Assembly: GCA_964593865.1 (NCBI GenBank)
Contig: CAZQKE010000080.1
Location: forward strand, 1 to 29,310
DNA length: 29,310 nucleotides
Reading direction: 5' to 3'
From: CAZQKE01 sp964593865
Lineage (GTDB): Bacteria > Chloroflexota > Anaerolineae > JAAYZQ01
Shown here one piece after another: positions 14,468 to 21,660 of the stretch. Each line of letters begins with the position of its first letter. Position 1 is the stretch's first letter. The notes under the pieces are model-generated. The model worked only from the letters and a program-made list of their open reading frames with translations, was not told the DNA's origin and made no database searches. Made by a program: the position numbers and the translations under genes.

Positions 14468-16828
14468 TCACGGGCGCCAGGCGGGGGCCTGGTCGTTGGT
14501 GGTGTCGCCGGTCAGCTTGATGGGGTCGGAACCGTCGGAGGCCATGACGTAAATGTCCCATTCGCCGTCCATATCGGAGTAGAAGGCGATGCGGCCCCCG
14601 TCGGGCGACCAGGTGGGGCCGTGCTCGCTGGAAAAGGGGGCGTTGCTCAGGTTGACCGCCTCCCCGCCGATGACCGGCATGACATAAATTTCGGCAAAGC
14701 CGTCGCGGGTGCTCATAAAGGCGATGCGGCTGCCGTCGGGCGACCAGGCGGGGTTGGTGTCGTCGGCGGGGTTGTGGGTCAGGCGGACCAGGTTGGAACC
14801 GTCCCGGTTCATGGTGTAGATTTCCCAGTTGCCGTCCCGCTTGGTGGCAAAGGCCAGGCGCGTCCCATCGGGTGACCAGGTGGGGTACAGGTCGGAGGCA
14901 TCCTCCCACCAGGTCAGCCGCTGCACGTCGGAGCCGTCGGGCCGCATGAGGTATAGCTCCCAATAGGCCGTCTCGCGCACCGAAGCGAAGGCGATCCATT
15001 CCCCGTCGGGCGACCAGGCGGGGGAATGGTCTTTGGCCTCATCCTGGGTCAGGTTGACGGGGTTGCTGCCGTCGCTGTTGACCACCCAAATATCGGCGTG
15101 GCCGTCCATTTCGGAAACAAAGGCAATGCGGCTGCCGTCGGGCGACCAGGTGGGGGCCGAAAGGAACCCGGCCTGCCCGGCCATAAGGCGGGTGCGGTTG
15201 CTGCCGTCGCTGTCCATGACATAAAGATACCAGCGGTCGTCGTCCGGCCCCCGCGATTGGTAGGCAATGGCGGGCATGGAGCGGGCCACGACGACGGGGG
15301 GCGTCGGCGACGGAGTGTCGCTGGGCGAGGGGGTGGCCGTGTCGGTCGGGGGGATGGAAGGGGCCGTCGGCGTGAGGGCGGCGGCCTGGGCCGAGGTCGC
15401 CGTAGGCCGACGGGGTGTGAGGGTGGGGCGCAGCGTGGCCGTGGCCGTCGGCGTCGCGGGCGAAGGGCCGGGGCGGAAGCGGGCAAGACCGATGCCCGCT
15501 GCCAGGGCGAGCACCAGCAACCCCACGACCAGGGGCCACCACCGCCGCCGGACGGGGGCGGCCGCCTTCTCCTGTCCGCCCTCGGTCTCTGCCGGGGTGG
15601 GCAAAGGCGGGGCCGTCTTGCCTCGGCGTCGGCCCTTGCGGACGGTCAGCCGGGGGACGCGGCGACCCCCGACCTGTGCCGCGCTCACGTCTTCCCAGCG
15701 GGTGTTGCGCACCACGTCGTCCAGGTCCACCCGCTCGGCCAGCCAATCCCGCAGCAGGGCCACGCGGAAGCGGTAGCTCATGGCCCCCAGCCGCTCCAGG
15801 ACGCCCCGCAGGGTGAGGCCCTCCAGGGCGGCGACCACCTGTTCTCTCTTGACGCGGGCGCCGGCCTTGTGCAGCTTGGTGCGGACCTCTTGCACCGTGG
15901 CTACCCCCCGCGCCCCCCGCAGGGAGACCAGGGCCGCCAGGACCGCCTGCTCCTGGGGCGACGATTCCTCCCACACGCGGCGAAAATCGGCGATCTCCCG
16001 CGAAAGGATGTCCCGGATCACCAGGTCTACGTCGTGCTGGTTGACCCACCCGGCGACGGCGCAGCGGTTGAACACCTCAAAGCAGAGCAGTTGCAGGTAG
16101 TAGGGGTGGCCCGATGTGGCCTCAATGAGGCGGCGGTTGACGCCGTAATCGTAGGTGAGCACCCCATCCACCGGCCAGGTGATGAGGCGGGTGGCCTCCT
16201 CGCTGGTCAGCGGCCCCAGGGTAAAGGTCAGGACTCCGCCAAAGAGGCGGGCGTGTTCGCGGATCAGCGTTTCTTGGGCGGCGGGGGAGACGGTGGCGAC
16301 GATGGCCAGGTCCTGGCTTTGGGCGCGCCAGTTGCCGAGCACGGTGAGAAAGTAGCTCAACAGGTCGTCGGGGGCCTGGGCCAGGCTGTCCAGGTCGTCC
16401 AGGAGCAGGACCAGAACCCGCCCGCCCAGCGCCTCCCGGACCTGGGGCCAAAAGTGGTCCACCAAAAAGCCGGTGTGCCCTTCAAAGTCGTCCCAGGCCG
16501 GTGGGGGGACATCCACCCCCGCTTGGCCGCCCACCTGCCCGGCGATGGCCTCCGCCACGCGCCACAGGAGCCAATCCAGGCGTTGGGCGTTCTCCTCCAG
16601 CAGGTCCACCCGCACGGCGACGAAATCTTTGGGTAGGTGGGCCGGAATCTGGCGCAGCAGGGAGGATTTGCCCATGCGCGGCGCGCCGACGACGAGAAAG
16701 ACCCGTCGGCCCTTGACCAGATGCTCACGGATGGAAACGAGTATCTCCCGGCGCCCGAAAAACAGTTTGGGGTTGTCGGTGGGTTGGCCGGGAATGTATG
16801 GGTTGACGGTATCGGGCATGGATGGCAT
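14468..16828 (-). CDS. AAA-type ATPase fused through one membrane helix to an extracellular six-bladed propeller
   Basis: A 786-aa fusion. Residues 1-360 are a P-loop ATPase of the AAA_16/STAND-like kind: N-P-Y-x-P-G start, FFGRREIL, Walker A VVGAPRMGKSS (46-56), Walker B LVLLLDDLDSL (139-149), then IVATVSP and a winged-helix region (about 285-370). A basic stretch precedes one membrane helix (about 431-449). A Pro/Thr/Ser-rich linker (about 453-512) follows, then TolB-type propeller repeats (about 517-786). Five W-SPDG blade signatures occur at 561, 606, 651, 696 and 740, and the last strand ends APAWRP, giving about six blades. The topology implies the ATPase is inside and the propeller outside, if the linker is external. 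It begins 19 bases after pheT and is probably co-transcribed. The function is unknown: signalling or ligand-gated assembly are possibilities. The start ATG at 16828 lacks a strong ribosome site; a second ATG lies three codons later. Confidence 0.88.
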   Translation of the reverse strand: MPSMPDTVNPYIPGQPTDNPKLFFGRREILVSIREHLVKGRRVFLVVGAPRMGKSSLLRQIPAHLPKDFVAVRVDLLEENAQRLDWLLWRVAEAIAGQVGGQAGVDVPPPAWDDFEGHTGFLVDHFWPQVREALGGRVLVLLLDDLDSLAQAPDDLLSYFLTVLGNWRAQSQDLAIVATVSPAAQETLIREHARLFGGVLTFTLGPLTSEEATRLITWPVDGVLTYDYGVNRRLIEATSGHPYYLQLLCFEVFNRCAVAGWVNQHDVDLVIRDILSREIADFRRVWEESSPQEQAVLAALVSLRGARGVATVQEVRTKLHKAGARVKREQVVAALEGLTLRGVLERLGAMSYRFRVALLRDWLAERVDLDDVVRNTRWEDVSAAQVGGRRVPRLTVRKGRRRGKTAPPLPTPAETEGGQEKAAAPVRRRWWPLVVGLLVLALAAGIGLARFRPGPSPATPTATATLRPTLTPRRPTATSAQAAALTPTAPSIPPTDTATPSPSDTPSPTPPVVVARSMPAIAYQSRGPDDDRWYLYVMDSDGSNRTRLMAGQAGFLSAPTWSPDGSRIAFVSEMDGHADIWVVNSDGSNPVNLTQDEAKDHSPAWSPDGEWIAFASVRETAYWELYLMRPDGSDVQRLTWWEDASDLYPTWSPDGTRLAFATKRDGNWEIYTMNRDGSNLVRLTHNPADDTNPAWSPDGSRIAFMSTRDGFAEIYVMPVIGGEAVNLSNAPFSSEHGPTWSPDGGRIAFYSDMDGEWDIYVMASDGSDPIKLTGDTTNDQAPAWRP

Positions 16829-16847
16829 CTATTTTGTCCGCTCGGTT

Positions 16848-19337
16848 CTAGCCGCGCAGTTCTGCGCCCAGCTCCTTTTTCAATCGCCCCACGATGCGTT
16901 TCACCTGCTTGGCGACGATGCGGTCGCTGAGGGTTTTATCGGGGGCCTGGAAGGTCAAGGCAAAGGCCAGGCTCTTTTTGCCCGGTGGGATCTGCTCGCC
17001 CCGGTAGACATCAAAGAGGCGCACCGATTTGAGCAAAAAGCCCCCGGCACGGGCGATCAGGTCCCGGACCCGGGCGGCGGGGATCTCTTCATCCACGATG
17101 AAGGCCAGGTCTTGCAGCACCGCCGGGTAGGGCGAGATGGCCTGGACGCGCCAGGTTTCCGGTGTGCGGGCCAGCAGGGCCTCCAGGTCCAGCTCGGCGG
17201 CGGCGATGCGCTGCTCCGGCAGGTCAAAGGCTTCCTTGACGGCGGGATGCAGTTCGCCCAGGTAGCCCATCTCCTCCCCGCCGACCGTCAGCCGCGCCGT
17301 GCGCCCCGGTTGGAAGGTGGGATGCTCCGCCGGTTCGTACACCACGTCCTCCAGATGCAGCCGCCGGACCAGGGCCTCGATCACGCCTTTCAGGTCAAAA
17401 AAGTCCAGGGGCGGCGCGTCGGCGGCGGCCAGCCAATGGCGTCCTTCGCGGGGGCCGGTCATCACCAGGGCCAGGCGGCGCGGTTCGGCGGGCAGATCGG
17501 CCCCTTCCTGGGGCAAAAAGACCTTGCCCACTTCAAACATCTCCACCCGGTCGCGGAAGCGCAGGTTGGCCGCTGCCGTTTCCAGCACGGTGGCGAGCAG
17601 GCGGCGGCGCATGACCGACCGTTCCTGGGAGATGGGGTTGGCGATGACGACAAAATCCTCGGCCAGGTCGTCCGCCGTGCGGTTCGGGTCCAGGGCCGCC
17701 TCCCGTTCCCGGTTGGTCAGGGCGTAGGTGATCACCTCTTGCAGGCCGCAAGCGACCAGTACATCCCGCACTTCCTCTTCCAGCTCCAGGGCGCGGTTGG
17801 CCCGCTGGGGCGGCAGGCGGTCGGCTATCGTGGTCGTCGGGATGCGGTCGTAGCCGTAGACGCGGGCGATCTCTTCGATCAGGTCGGCGGGATAGTGGCA
17901 ATCCAGACGATGGTCGGGAACGGTGACGCGCAACAGGTCCTCCCCCACCCGTTGGCAACGGAATTCCAGGGGTTCCAGGAAGCCGACGATCTCTTTCAGG
18001 CTGAAGCGGATGCCCAGGTTGCGCTCCACTTCGGCGGCGGTCAGTTCAATGACGACCGGCTCCGCCTTGATGGGGTAGGCGTCCACCATCCCCTGGGCGA
18101 TGGTCCCCCCGGCCAGGCGGCGCATGAATTCGCTGGCGCGGCGGGCCGCCGGTTCGGCCAGGGCCGGGTGTACGCCCCGGCCAAAGCGGGCAGAGGCTTC
18201 GCTGGGCAGGCGCAGGGCCTTGCTGGTGCGTCGGATGTTGACCAGGTTGAAATTGGCCGATTCCAGCAAGATGTTGCGCGTGTTTTCGTCAATTTCGGTC
18301 TCCAGGCCGCCCATGACTCCGGCGATGGCGATGGGACCGGCGGTATCGCAGATGAGCAGGTCGTCTTCGGTCAGGGTGCGCTCCACGCCGTCCAGGGTGG
18401 TCATCATCTCACCCGGTTTGGCCCGCCGGACGATGATGGTCGGTATCTCTTGGCCGGTGGCGCGGGCGCGGGCCAGGAGTTTGTCATAATCAAAGGCATG
18501 GAGGGGCTGGCCCCATTCCAGCATCACATAATTGGTGATGTCCACGATGTTGTTGATGGGACGCATCCCGGCCTTGCGAACCGCGTCCTGCATCCATTGG
18601 GGCGCAGGGCCGATCTCCACCCCCTGGATGATGGTGGCGATATAGCGGTTGCACAGCTCCGGGTCCTTGATTTCAATGCGGGCCAGGGTTGCGGCGGGCG
18701 GGCCGTCGGTCTGCCAATCGGTGCTGGGGTAGCGCAGCACCGTGCCGGTCAGGGCGGCCACCTCCCGTGCCACGCCGATCATGCTGAAGCAGCGGGCCAG
18801 GTTGGGCGTCAGGTCCAGGTCCAGGATCACGTCGCCCAAATAGTCGGCCAGGGGCATCCCCACCGGTGCGTCGTCGGGCAGGATGATGATGCCTTCGTGC
18901 TCGTCGGAGATGCCCAGTTCTTTTTCCGAGCAGACCATGGCCCGCGAGGGGATCCCCCGGATTTTCGTCCGTTTGAGGCGGGTTTTGACAAAGCCCTCCT
19001 TGTGGCCGTCGTACAGCTCGGCCCCTTCCAGGGCAAAGGCGACTTTGATGCTGACCGGTCCCTTGCCTTTGTAGGGGAACAGGTTGGGTGCGCCGGTAAC
19101 GCATTGTTCTATCTCATCGCCGCCGTAATCCACATCGGCCAGCACCAGGCGGTCGGCGTTGGGGTGGGGCCGCACCTCCTTGACCTCGGCGACGACGATC
19201 TTTTGCCGGTCCCACCAATCGCCGATCCGGTCCACGGCGGCCACTTCCAACCCGGCCAGGGTCAGCCGCTCGGTCAGCTCCTCCAACGGGACGGTGATGT
19301 TGACATATTTTTCCAACCAACTGATGGGTACTCTCAT
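16848..19337 (-). CDS. pheT: Phenylalanyl-tRNA synthetase beta subunit
   Basis: Partner of the alpha subunit in the alpha2-beta2 enzyme that charges tRNA-Phe and edits mischarged Tyr. The 829-aa length is a little above the usual 790-800. The order of domains is right: start MRVPISWLEKYV, tRNA-binding EMAP-like domain (about 45-155, VRPHPNADRLVLADVD and GAPN), the B3/B4 editing domain (about 210-390, INNIVDITNYVMLEWGQPLHAFD), B5 (about 405-480), the catalytic-like core (VYGYDRIPTT, then TYALTNRE), and the C-terminal FDX-ACB anticodon-binding domain (about 738-829, ISPYPAVLQDLAFIV). The ribosome site AGGAGAAAACC precedes the ATG. It is separated from pheS by a toxin-antitoxin pair, whereas pheS and pheT are usually adjacent. 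Confidence 0.97.
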   Translation of the reverse strand: MRVPISWLEKYVNITVPLEELTERLTLAGLEVAAVDRIGDWWDRQKIVVAEVKEVRPHPNADRLVLADVDYGGDEIEQCVTGAPNLFPYKGKGPVSIKVAFALEGAELYDGHKEGFVKTRLKRTKIRGIPSRAMVCSEKELGISDEHEGIIILPDDAPVGMPLADYLGDVILDLDLTPNLARCFSMIGVAREVAALTGTVLRYPSTDWQTDGPPAATLARIEIKDPELCNRYIATIIQGVEIGPAPQWMQDAVRKAGMRPINNIVDITNYVMLEWGQPLHAFDYDKLLARARATGQEIPTIIVRRAKPGEMMTTLDGVERTLTEDDLLICDTAGPIAIAGVMGGLETEIDENTRNILLESANFNLVNIRRTSKALRLPSEASARFGRGVHPALAEPAARRASEFMRRLAGGTIAQGMVDAYPIKAEPVVIELTAAEVERNLGIRFSLKEIVGFLEPLEFRCQRVGEDLLRVTVPDHRLDCHYPADLIEEIARVYGYDRIPTTTIADRLPPQRANRALELEEEVRDVLVACGLQEVITYALTNREREAALDPNRTADDLAEDFVVIANPISQERSVMRRRLLATVLETAAANLRFRDRVEMFEVGKVFLPQEGADLPAEPRRLALVMTGPREGRHWLAAADAPPLDFFDLKGVIEALVRRLHLEDVVYEPAEHPTFQPGRTARLTVGGEEMGYLGELHPAVKEAFDLPEQRIAAAELDLEALLARTPETWRVQAISPYPAVLQDLAFIVDEEIPAARVRDLIARAGGFLLKSVRLFDVYRGEQIPPGKKSLAFALTFQAPDKTLSDRIVAKQVKRIVGRLKKELGAELRG

Positions 19338-19351
19338 GGTTTTCTCCTATG

Positions 19352-19363
19352 TTGGTAGATTGG
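19352..19363. repeat. 12-base inverted repeat flanking the toxin-antitoxin pair, pheT side
   Basis: TTGGTAGATTGG on the plus strand. Its exact reverse complement CCAATCTACCAA occurs twice on the other side of the cassette (20189-20200 and 20204-20215). The site sits 14 bases before the pheT ATG, between the toxin stop and the pheT ribosome site. Confidence 0.8.
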
Positions 19364-19391
19364 ATCGGGTTTGGGTGTACAATATGCAGCT

Positions 19392-19868
19392 TCATCCTGT
19401 TGACCCCGGTGTGATAACGGGTAGTCCTTCCGTTCTGGCTGCATCGTTCAGGGTACGATCGGCCGAGACAAAAACCAATGGTGGTAGGTGAACTGCCAGC
19501 AGGTTTTGATTGAAGAGCAAGGCTGTGGCCAAATGTACCGCGTCATACCCCCGCAGGGGATGTCGTTGGGTCAAGTCGGTAGCCAGCCGAATGGTCGCAT
19601 CGTTGATCCCTGTTGTGGCAAAGCGGACCTGACAATCGCGCAAGAACGCCCGAATAAAAAGCGACTGCTGTTCTGTCGAAATGTCGCGCATCCGTCGGCG
19701 TTTGGCCATAGCCGCGACGACTTCAACGATGCCAATTTTGGCAAAGAGGATTTGGTGTTGTTGCCCTTGTGGGCCTTGCGTGTCTATCAAAGAAATCACC
19801 TGCTCCGATCCTGGTTCGGTGATGTATGCTTTGACCAGGGCGCTGCTATCGAAATAGTAGGTGCTCAT
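19392..19868 (-). CDS. PIN-domain toxin (VapC-like ribonuclease)
   Basis: Probable toxin of a type II toxin-antitoxin pair: a PIN-domain endoribonuclease of 158 aa, a usual length. The four acidic metal ligands are in place: Asp7 in YYFDSSALVK, Glu49 in IVEVVAAM, Asp109 in RGYDAVHLA and Asp137 in VSADRTLNDAA. The fold and spacing match VapC-type proteins that cleave tRNA or other RNA. Its ATG overlaps the antitoxin stop (shared ATGA, 4 bases), so translation is coupled. There is no sign of decay. It lies inside the pheS-pheT cluster, downstream of pheS, in the same direction. The RNA target cannot be deduced. Confidence 0.88.
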   Translation of the reverse strand: MSTYYFDSSALVKAYITEPGSEQVISLIDTQGPQGQQHQILFAKIGIVEVVAAMAKRRRMRDISTEQQSLFIRAFLRDCQVRFATTGINDATIRLATDLTQRHPLRGYDAVHLATALLFNQNLLAVHLPPLVFVSADRTLNDAARTEGLPVITPGSTG

Positions 19869-20176
19869 CGGATTCCCTGTTCTCGCTCGGCAATGATCAA
19901 GGGAGAGAGAGGTGGCACGTCTCTCAGGGCTTCCCGGACCTGGGCACGGCTCGGTAGTGGGTCATCGGCCAGGAGGTCTTCCCACTCTACCCCCAGCGGT
20001 TCCAGCAGGTCGGTGGCTGCCAGAGCGGCCCAGGTGCGCTCTGGCTCCGACCGGGTCGGTCGCCGTGCCAGCCACTCTTCCAATGCCTGGACGATGACCG
20101 TTGCCGGGGATGTGTTCTCTTCACGCAAGCGATTCGCCAGCAGGGACGGCAACCGGATTGTGATCGTCTCTTCCAT
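19865..20176 (-). CDS. Ribbon-helix-helix-like antitoxin
   Basis: Probable antitoxin of the following PIN toxin, 103 aa. The N terminus EETITIRLPSLLANRLREEN, followed by SPATVIVQALEEWLARR, has the strand-helix-helix form of CopG/RHH DNA-binding proteins that repress their own promoter. The C-terminal half (WEDLLADDPLPSRAQVREAL, then PPLSPLIIAEREQGIR) would be the toxin-binding part. ATG 20176 is chosen because GGAAAGGG lies just upstream and the frame further up is built from tandem repeats. The upstream open frame (to 20245) has no likely coding value. The identification of the RHH fold is by pattern; no exact family is claimed. Confidence 0.72.
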   Translation of the reverse strand: MEETITIRLPSLLANRLREENTSPATVIVQALEEWLARRPTRSEPERTWAALAATDLLEPLGVEWEDLLADDPLPSRAQVREALRDVPPLSPLIIAEREQGIR

Positions 20177-20188
20177 ACCCTTTCCCCC

Positions 20189-20250
20189 CCAATCTACCAA
20201 TCCCCAATCTACCAATCTACCAGTTCCCAACTTACCAATTCCCATCCTAC
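20189..20250. repeat. Degenerate short tandem repeat and inverted-repeat copies, pheS side
   Basis: A run of variants of CCAATCTACCAA: exact copies at 20189-20200 and 20204-20215, then degenerate ones (CCAGTTCCCAACTTACCAA, CCCATCCTACCAA). They are the inverted form of the TTGGTAGATTGG at 19352. The run fills most of the 92-base gap between the pheS stop and the antitoxin ATG. Confidence 0.75.
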
Positions 20251-20268
20251 CAACTTCTGATGCTCCAA

Positions 20269-21294
20269 CTAGAATTGTTCCAAGAAGCGCAGGTCGTTCC
20301 CCCAGAAGTAGCGAATGTCCTCAATGCCGTATTTGAGCATGGTGATCCGTTCCGGCCCCATGCCAAAGGCAAAACCGGAGTAGGTGGCCGGGTCGTAGCC
20401 GCCGTTTTGGAGCACCACCGGGTGGACCATGCCGCAGCCCAAGATTTCCAGCCAGCCGGTGTGCTTGCACAGGCGGCAGCCCTTGCCTTCGCAGAGGATG
20501 CAATCCACATCCATCTCGGCGCTGGGTTCGGTGAAGGGAAAGTGGCTGGCCCGGAAGCGCACCTTGCGCTCTGCGCCGAACATGCGCCGGGCGAAATCGG
20601 CCAGCGTGCCTTTCAGGTCGGCCATGGTGATATGCTTGCCCACGGCCAAGCCCTCCACCTGGTTGAACATGATTTCGGAACGGGCCGTGATCTGTTCGTA
20701 GCGGTAGCACATGCCCGGCAGGATGACGCGGACCGGGTCGGGGTAGAATTCGCGCATGGCGTGGATCTGCCCCGGCGAGGTGTGGGTCCGCAGGATGACG
20801 CCCGGTTTGGTGGTGTAAAAGGTATCCCACATGTCGCGGGCAGGGTGGTGGGGCGGCATGTTCAGGAAGGTAAAGTTGTAATCGTCGGTCTCTACGTCGC
20901 GGCTGCGGTAGACCTGAAAGCCCATCTCGGCAAAGATGCGAAAGATCTCGCGCAGCGTGCGCGTGGCGGGGTGCAGCCTGCCGGGGCGCGGCGGGCGACC
21001 GGGCAGGGTCACATCTACCGCATCGGCAGCCAACGACCTGGCCTGGGCGGCGGCCTTGACCGCCTGGGCTTGGGCTTCGTAAGCCGCTTCCAGCGCCTTT
21101 TTGATCTCGTTCACCCGCCGTCCATAGGCCGGGCGTTCCTCGCGGGGCAGCGTGCCGATGGCTTTGATGGCCTCCGTCACCCGCCCCTTGCGGCCCAGGT
21201 AGGTTCTGTGCCAGGCGGCCAACGCCTCTTCATCGGCGACCCGGTCCAGCGCGTCCCTTGCTTCCTGCTCCAATGCATCTAACTGTTCGCTCAT
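20269..21294 (-). CDS. pheS: Phenylalanyl-tRNA synthetase alpha subunit
   Basis: Catalytic subunit that activates phenylalanine and charges tRNA-Phe together with PheT. It is 341 aa, of usual length. An N-terminal coiled coil (about 1-85, LDALEQEARDAL and LGRKGRVTEAI) binds tRNA. The class II core follows: HTSPGQIHAM, motif 2 region PGMCYRYEQITARSEIMFNQ, HFPFTEPSAEMDV, and motif 3 GFAFGMGPERITML. An internal CILC...CRLC set (two Cys pairs) probably binds zinc, as seen in many bacterial PheS proteins. The ATG at 21294 follows GGAGGGCCG; an earlier in-frame TTG is less likely. It is transcribed from the promoter at 21372-21399, and the normally adjacent pheT lies about 930 bases downstream past the toxin-antitoxin pair. 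Confidence 0.97.
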   Translation of the reverse strand: MSEQLDALEQEARDALDRVADEEALAAWHRTYLGRKGRVTEAIKAIGTLPREERPAYGRRVNEIKKALEAAYEAQAQAVKAAAQARSLAADAVDVTLPGRPPRPGRLHPATRTLREIFRIFAEMGFQVYRSRDVETDDYNFTFLNMPPHHPARDMWDTFYTTKPGVILRTHTSPGQIHAMREFYPDPVRVILPGMCYRYEQITARSEIMFNQVEGLAVGKHITMADLKGTLADFARRMFGAERKVRFRASHFPFTEPSAEMDVDCILCEGKGCRLCKHTGWLEILGCGMVHPVVLQNGGYDPATYSGFAFGMGPERITMLKYGIEDIRYFWGNDLRFLEQF

Positions 21295-21371
21295 CGGCCC
21301 TCCGTGACGATCCAAACCAAAATCGGAAAAAACGCCCCCATCCCCTCACCAGGGGCGAGAGCGCGATTGGA

Positions 21372-21399
21372 ATTATACCCAAATCCCCAAGTTTGTCAA
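21372..21399 (-). promoter_or_regulatory. Promoter of pheS
   Basis: On the minus strand a perfect TTGACA (21399-21394), 16-base spacer, perfect TATAAT (21377-21372). The leader of about 70 bases contains a CCCCT-CACC-AGGGG hairpin (as read on the plus strand) near 21344-21357. No T-box features are seen in the short leader. Confidence 0.8.
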
Positions 21400-21454
21400 A
21401 AGTTTCTCCCGCCCTCTGGAGAACGGGTGTATCTCAAAGCCGCGAAAGTACGAC

Positions 21455-21469
21455 GCATCTTGCAGATGC
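21455..21469. repeat. Hairpin in the pheS-ftsH divergent gap
   Basis: GCATCT-TGC-AGATGC, a perfect 6-bp stem. The following CTTGCAGATGCACC (about 21459-21472) is nearly repeated as CTTGTAGATGCACC at about 21585-21598, on either side of the palindromic element. Confidence 0.5.
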
Positions 21470-21497
21470 ACCGTACCTTTGGCCGAACCGGTGCAGC

Positions 21498-21583
21498 CTT
21501 CACCGCAGGGATACCGGGATGCGAGGAGAAACCGCATAAAATCAACCGTTTCCCGGCGAACTCTGCGTCCCTGCGGCGTGAAG
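21498..21583. repeat. Palindromic (MITE-like) repeat in the divergent gap
   Basis: Left arm CTTCACCGCAGGGA and right arm TCCCTGCGGCGTGAAG are nearly perfect inverted repeats. Inner parts (GGGATGCGAGGAGAAAC against GTTTCCCGGCGAACTCTGCG) also pair imperfectly. The right arm resembles the one at 14358-14416. Apart from this and the promoters, the gap between pheS and ftsH (21295-21660) holds no gene. Confidence 0.7.
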
Positions 21584-21623
21584 CCTTGTAGATGCACCTG
21601 CCCGGAACAGAGCACGCCCGACC

Positions 21624-21652
21624 TTGACACAAGCCTATCTCTGTGCTAGACT
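21624..21652 (+). promoter_or_regulatory. Promoter of ftsH, apparently leaderless
   Basis: TTGACA (21624-21629), 17-base spacer, TAGACT (21647-21652). The expected start (21659-21661) coincides with the ATG at 21661, which has no ribosome site before it. Confidence 0.72.
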
Positions 21653-21660
21653 ACCCTCGG

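Noticed and set aside
15026..16636. A 536-codon open frame on the plus strand opposite the ATPase-propeller gene
   Set aside because: Low-complexity Gly/Arg/Val-rich translation that mirrors the repeats of the true gene.
16473..19358. A 961-codon open frame on the plus strand opposite pheT
   Set aside because: It is the antisense of pheT, a clear gene with all domains. Long antisense frames are common in GC-rich DNA, and the translation has no recognisable motif.
20177..20245. Longer antitoxin starting at 20245
   Set aside because: The extra 23 residues come from the tandem repeats; the ATG at 20176 has a good ribosome site and begins right at the RHH strand.
21295..21371. T-box riboswitch upstream of pheS
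   Set aside because: The leader is only about 70 bases and shows no T-box sequence or antiterminator.
21643..21660. GTG start six codons upstream for FtsH
   Set aside because: It overlaps the -10 box of a near-consensus promoter and would not be in the transcript.
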